Assembly (NCBI GenBank): GCA_021298975.1
Contig: JAJTGC010000006.1
Coordinates: forward strand, 1-64,000
Origin: Oxalobacteraceae bacterium
GTDB taxonomy: Bacteria; Pseudomonadota; Gammaproteobacteria; Burkholderiales; Burkholderiaceae_D
Direction of reading: 5' to 3'
Length of the DNA: 64,000 nucleotides
Of this stretch, positions 59,506 through 64,000 are shown piece after piece. The position numbers were made by a program, and so were the translations under genes. Numbering within the stretch: the stretch's first letter is position 1; each line of letters starts with the position of its first letter. The notes under the pieces are model-generated. The model ran no database searches. It saw only the letters and a list, made by a program, of their open reading frames with translations, and had not been told where the DNA came from.

Positions 59506-61460
59506 GCCACCTTGCGCGCCGGCGCAAAAGTTTGAACATCGCGAATTTCGAGATCGGCGTTGATCAGGCCTTGACGACCATCCTCGAATTTCACTTGTGT
59601 CTCGATATATTGCCGCGCCTTGCCGGCATACAGCGCATCAATCAGTACGGCATATTTTTCCGCGATGAAGCGACGGCGTACCTTGCGCGTGCGGGTCAGT
59701 TCGTCATCATCAGGATCAAGCTCCTTATGCAGTATCAGAAAGCGATGAATCTGCGATCCTGCCAACAGCGTGTCGTGAGCAAGATCGGCATTGACCTTTT
59801 CGACGCACTCCGCAATCAGTCCATACACCCCGGGCTGGCTAGCCAGATCGGTATAGCCGGAATAGGGCAAATTCCGCCGTTCGGCCCAGTTGCCAACGGC
59901 TTCCATATCAATATTAATGAAAGCATTACAGGCATTACGGCCATCGCCGAAGGCCACGGCTTCTTTGATAAAAGGAAAAAATTTCAACTTGTTCTCGATG
60001 TACTTCGGCGCGAACAATGTGCCGTCGGCCATCTTGCCCACATCCTTGGCGCGGTCAATGATTTTCAGGTGGCCATCGGCATCAAAGAAGCCCGCATCAC
60101 CGGTGTGAAAATATCCGTCGCTATCGATCGCTTCGGCGGTATCGTCCGGTTTCTTGTAATACCCAACCATCAGCCCGGGCGAACGTACCAGCACTTCGCC
60201 GCTATCGGCAATGGTAACTTCCACACCCTGCATCGGGCGTCCGACCGTGTCGAGTTTGACATCACCCGATCGCTGCATGCACACCGTCACGCAGGTTTCC
60301 GTCATGCCATAGAGTTGCTTGAGATTGATGCCGATGGAGCGATAGAAATCGAACAGATCCGGGCCAATTGCCTCGCCGCCTGTATAAGCGACACGCACGC
60401 GCGACATGCCCAGCACATTTTTCAGCGGGCCATACACCAGCAATTCACCGAGCGCATACAGCACCCTGTCACCGAGTGCAACCCCGGATTTGCCATCGAG
60501 AAGTTTGAGTCCCACACGACGCGCAACCCGCATGAAGTAGTGAAAAATACCTCGCTTGATTGCACTGGCATCTTCGATGCGAATCATCACCTGTGTGAGA
60601 ATATTTTCGTAAATACGTGGCGGGCCGAAATAATAGGTCGGGCCAATTTCTCGCAAGTCAGAAGTAACGGTGACCGGTGATTCGGGACAGTTCAGGCAAA
60701 AGCCACTGAGATGCGACATCGCAAAGGAATACAGAAAATCGCCCACCCAGGCCAAGGGCAGGTAGCACAACACTTCGTCCTCGGGCGTGAGTCCGTCAAA
60801 TGCGATCAGGGTCTTGCTGGTGGCGATCATCGCCGCATGGGAGTGGCAGACGCCCTTGGGTTTGCCCGTGGTACCTGATGTGTAAAGAATGACGGCGATA
60901 TCATCAGGCTGCCCGGCGAGAACTTCATCCATGAAAAATGAAGGCTGATTCTGGGCGAGCGTGCGTCCCAGCGCCTGCACTTGCTCAAATTCATGCAGAC
61001 CCGCATGCGCGTAGTTACGCAAGCCACGTCCATCGTCGTAAATAATGTGCGTCAGGCCGGGAACGGTTTCCCGGATTTCAAGCAGCTTGTCGACTTGTTC
61101 CTGATCTTCAACAATTGCGAAATCGATGCTGGCATTTTCCAGCACATAGGCCATATCAGCGGCTGGGGCGTCCTGATACAAGGGAACGGCAACACCCCCC
61201 AGGCATTGAGCGGCGGACATCGCCCAGTACAAGCGGGGACGGTTGTCGCCGACCACGGCGAGATTCATCCCGCGCTTGAAGCCCAATGCAGCCAGCCCGC
61301 AGGCAAGCTGCCGTACGTGCTCTGCGGCTTCCGCCCAGCTCGTGGTCTGCCAGATCCCCAGATCTTTTTCTCGGAACGCGGGTTTGCCCGCGCGTATCCG
61401 CGCGTGTTCAAACAATAGACGCGGAAACGTATCCGCTACTGAAGTCTCCCTATCCGGCAT
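59502..61460 (-). CDS. Long-chain/aryl acyl-CoA synthetase (AMP-forming)
   Basis: AVILYTSGTTGKPKGVCHSHAAMI...GYFHTGDAGFFDADGHLKIIDRAKDVGKMADGTLFAPKYIENKLK; 652 aa. Confidence 0.93.
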   Translation of the reverse strand: MPDRETSVADTFPRLLFEHARIRAGKPAFREKDLGIWQTTSWAEAAEHVRQLACGLAALGFKRGMNLAVVGDNRPRLYWAMSAAQCLGGVAVPLYQDAPAADMAYVLENASIDFAIVEDQEQVDKLLEIRETVPGLTHIIYDDGRGLRNYAHAGLHEFEQVQALGRTLAQNQPSFFMDEVLAGQPDDIAVILYTSGTTGKPKGVCHSHAAMIATSKTLIAFDGLTPEDEVLCYLPLAWVGDFLYSFAMSHLSGFCLNCPESPVTVTSDLREIGPTYYFGPPRIYENILTQVMIRIEDASAIKRGIFHYFMRVARRVGLKLLDGKSGVALGDRVLYALGELLVYGPLKNVLGMSRVRVAYTGGEAIGPDLFDFYRSIGINLKQLYGMTETCVTVCMQRSGDVKLDTVGRPMQGVEVTIADSGEVLVRSPGLMVGYYKKPDDTAEAIDSDGYFHTGDAGFFDADGHLKIIDRAKDVGKMADGTLFAPKYIENKLKFFPFIKEAVAFGDGRNACNAFINIDMEAVGNWAERRNLPYSGYTDLASQPGVYGLIAECVEKVNADLAHDTLLAGSQIHRFLILHKELDPDDDELTRTRKVRRRFIAEKYAVLIDALYAGKARQYIETQVKFEDGRQGLINADLEIRDVQTFAPARKVA

Positions 61461-61787
61461 GGGCTGTTATTCACTTTTTATTGGGTTGGTCGACGCTGGT
61501 GACGTGCTGCACCGCTGGGATCCGCAATCATAACCAGCTTGTGACTTAGCGGCAGCCATTTAGGTAACTATTCCCCATGTTTTGATGTTGCGACGCAGCA
61601 TCATGGGTGTTTATCGGACGTAATTTCTGGAACCGCAAAGGTAATCAAGAGTCAATCGTGGGCGTGGTGCAGTTTTATATGAGGTGCGCCCTATATTGCC
61701 AAGCCGAAACCGAGTCATACAGCAGACTTTCATTCAGGCACTGCGCATCCGGATCCGGAGACGTTCCATGTCGTCAGGTGTTACTTA

Positions 61788-63998
61788 ATGCCAATTCGAT
61801 CGTTCCAGCTGTCGTTGCGTTTTATCTTGCCGCTGGCGCTGGTCATTGGATTATCCGCTCTGGTTCTGTTGCCGATGGTCGATGAGTTGACACAGCGATG
61901 GTTTTTGCGTGATCTCGATACACGTGCGCAAATGGTGGCGGCATCGATTCGAGCCCCCCTGATTGATTATGTAATGCTGCAAGACGCGGGAGCGATACGG
62001 GATTTGCTTGAGCGCGCTGCTATCGATGGCCATTTGCTGGCGCTGGGCTTTTGCGATGTCGAAGGCAATCTTCGGTACCGCAGCAGCGCCTTGCCGCCTC
62101 AAATCAATTGCCGAGGCGCTGTGCCTTCGGCAATACGCATCAGTGAAGTTTTATTCGAACAAAATGGTATGTCGCTGGGCAAGCTATTGCTGGCACAAGA
62201 TACCCACTTCATTCAGCGCCGTAGTGATGAATTCCGTTTTTATCTTATGCTGGTTTTTTTGTTGATGTTCCTCATGATATCTGCGCTGGCAGCGTGGATT
62301 GCGCACTGGAGCTGGCTCGGGTGGGTGAGTGCACTCAAAAATTTATTGCGGCTCGAAACAGCTTCACCCGCAGGTAGCCCGACACCACCCGAATTTCGAC
62401 CTCTGGTCGGTGATCTGCGCGCCATGCTTCACCAGATGCAGGTTGAGCGACGAGTACAACAGCATTCGCCTCAAGCATGGACGCCACAGAAATTGCGCTC
62501 GCTGCTGCATGATGAGCTTGCCGGTGACGAAGTGCTGGTGGTCTCCAATCGCGAACCTTACATTCATGAACAAGGTGAGCAGGGCATCGTCGTTCGGCGT
62601 CCTGCAAGTGGTTTGGTGACCGCAGTCGAGCCTGTGATGCGTGCGTGCTCAGGTACCTGGATCGCACATGGCAGTGGTACCGCAGACCGCGTCACGGTTG
62701 ACGCGCATGACAGGGTGCAAGTGCCGCCCGGACGCCCTGCCTACACGCTGCGCCGCGTGTGGTTGACGCACGAAGAAGAGGAGGGGTACTACTACGGTTT
62801 TTCCAATGAAGGTCTGTGGCCACTCTGCCATATGGCGCATGTGCGCCCGGTATTCCGTACCGCCGATTGGGAGCAGTATGTCGCGGTCAATCAGCGTTTT
62901 GCCGATGCCGTGATTGCCGAGGCAAACACGGATGATCCGGTGGTACTGGTGCAGGACTATCACTTTGCGTTATTGCCTCGGATCGTTCGCGAAAAGCTGC
63001 CGAAAGCCACCATCATCATGTTCTGGCATATTCCGTGGCCCAATCCCGAATCGTTCGGTATTTGCCCATGGCGAGAGGCGCTGCTCGAAGGATTGCTAGG
63101 CAACACGCTGCTGGGTTTTCATACGCCATTCCATTGCAAGAATTTTCTGGAAACCGTCGACCGGTATCTTGAAACGCGCATTGAACATGAGGCCTCAACG
63201 ATCTCCTATGGTGGTGAGTTGACCCAGGTTGAGCCTTATCCTATTTCGATCGCGTGGCCCGAACCCGACATCGTGCTCGATGTGGTTCAGTGCCGCAAGA
63301 CGCTGCGCGAGAGCTTGAACTTGCCGGGGGATCACCGTATCGCCCTCGGTGTGGACAGACTGGATTACACCAAAGGTATTGTCGAACGTTTTCAGGCGGT
63401 TGATCGCTTGCTTGAGATGCACCCGGAACTGATAGGGCGGTTTTCTCTGTTGCAGATTGCGGCACCCAGTCGTTCCTCTTTGGACGAGTATCAGAATCTG
63501 GAAGCGCGAGTACGCAAGCTGGCCCATCAAATCAATCAGCGCTATTTGAATCCATCAGCAGCCCCCATCGTTTTACGGATCGAACACTACGACGCTGATC
63601 AGCTGGCAACGTGTTATCGCGCCGCCGATATTTGTCTGGTTACTAGTTTGCACGATGGCATGAATTTGGTCGCCAAAGAATTCATCGCTGCGCGTGATGA
63701 TGAACTTGGCGTACTGATTTTGTCCCAGTTTACGGGTGCTGCGAGGGAACTGCACGAAGCGCTTATCATTAACCCGTATCACATCGAGCAAGGTGCGCAG
63801 GCACTCTATCGCGCATTGACCATGCCAGCCGCCGAACAGCGTGAGCGGATGCGCAGCATGCGCACACTGGTCAGGGACTTCAATGTCTATCGATGGGCAG
63901 GTTTGATGTTGCTTGATGCTGCCAGATTGCGGCGTCGCCAGCGAGTGACAGAAAAAATTCATTCGCACAGTCGGCATCCCCTGCGTCGCGCTGTATGA
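61788..63998 (+). CDS. otsA: Trehalose-6-phosphate synthase with N-terminal two-TM periplasmic-sensor-like module
   Basis: TM1 [26 protein letters not shown]2 [24 protein letters not shown], then a GT20 domain: [68 protein letters not shown]. Confidence 0.9.
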   Translation: MPIRSFQLSLRFILPLALVIGLSALVLLPMVDELTQRWFLRDLDTRAQMVAASIRAPLIDYVMLQDAGAIRDLLERAAIDGHLLALGFCDVEGNLRYRSSALPPQINCRGAVPSAIRISEVLFEQNGMSLGKLLLAQDTHFIQRRSDEFRFYLMLVFLLMFLMISALAAWIAHWSWLGWVSALKNLLRLETASPAGSPTPPEFRPLVGDLRAMLHQMQVERRVQQHSPQAWTPQKLRSLLHDELAGDEVLVVSNREPYIHEQGEQGIVVRRPASGLVTAVEPVMRACSGTWIAHGSGTADRVTVDAHDRVQVPPGRPAYTLRRVWLTHEEEEGYYYGFSNEGLWPLCHMAHVRPVFRTADWEQYVAVNQRFADAVIAEANTDDPVVLVQDYHFALLPRIVREKLPKATIIMFWHIPWPNPESFGICPWREALLEGLLGNTLLGFHTPFHCKNFLETVDRYLETRIEHEASTISYGGELTQVEPYPISIAWPEPDIVLDVVQCRKTLRESLNLPGDHRIALGVDRLDYTKGIVERFQAVDRLLEMHPELIGRFSLLQIAAPSRSSLDEYQNLEARVRKLAHQINQRYLNPSAAPIVLRIEHYDADQLATCYRAADICLVTSLHDGMNLVAKEFIAARDDELGVLILSQFTGAARELHEALIINPYHIEQGAQALYRALTMPAAEQRERMRSMRTLVRDFNVYRWAGLMLLDAARLRRRQRVTEKIHSHSRHPLRRAV

Positions 63999-64000
63999 AG

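Noticed and set aside
1-64000. CRISPR arrays, tRNA or rRNA genes, toxin-antitoxin pairs, intact IS transposases
   Set aside because: No direct-repeat/spacer structure, cloverleaf-like tRNA or transposase motif was noticed by eye; a tool-based scan (tRNAscan, CRISPRCasFinder, ISfinder) was not possible.

Overview
This window looks like a Burkholderiales-type (betaproteobacterial) chromosome segment, inferred from gene content and order only. From left to right it holds: (1) a coxM-coxS-coxL aerobic CO dehydrogenase-type operon, with coxL cut by the window edge. (2) A purple-bacterial photosynthesis gene cluster: crtE-crtF-bchC-bchX-bchY-bchZ-pufB-[73-aa ORF]-pufA-pufL-pufM-pufC-crtA-crtD-crtC on +, then puhA-puhB-puhC-crtI-crtB and lhaA on -. 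A low-GC-looking LRR protein gene is inserted between the two halves. (3) Housekeeping genes: argS, a SPOR-domain gene, dsbA, an SDR and a BtuF-like gene. (4) A LiuR-type leucine/isovalerate degradation operon that carries aceK and bioA. (5) Two divergent orphan, effector-like genes. (6) An aromatic-acid-like Liv ABC transporter/CoA ligase cluster in which livF appears disrupted. (7) otsA fused to a membrane sensor-like N-terminus. The most interesting items are the extra single-TM ORF between pufB and pufA, PpsR/CrtJ-like TGT-N12-ACA operators with an embedded -35 at crtE, bchC and lhaA, two dispersed proteins sharing an N-terminal 'NFTPxSPIP' motif, a crtC frame without a usable start codon near its conserved N-terminus, a livF deletion/frameshift, and a MITE-like 183-bp inverted-repeat element. 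No tools were run. Family assignments come from recognising motifs in the translations.
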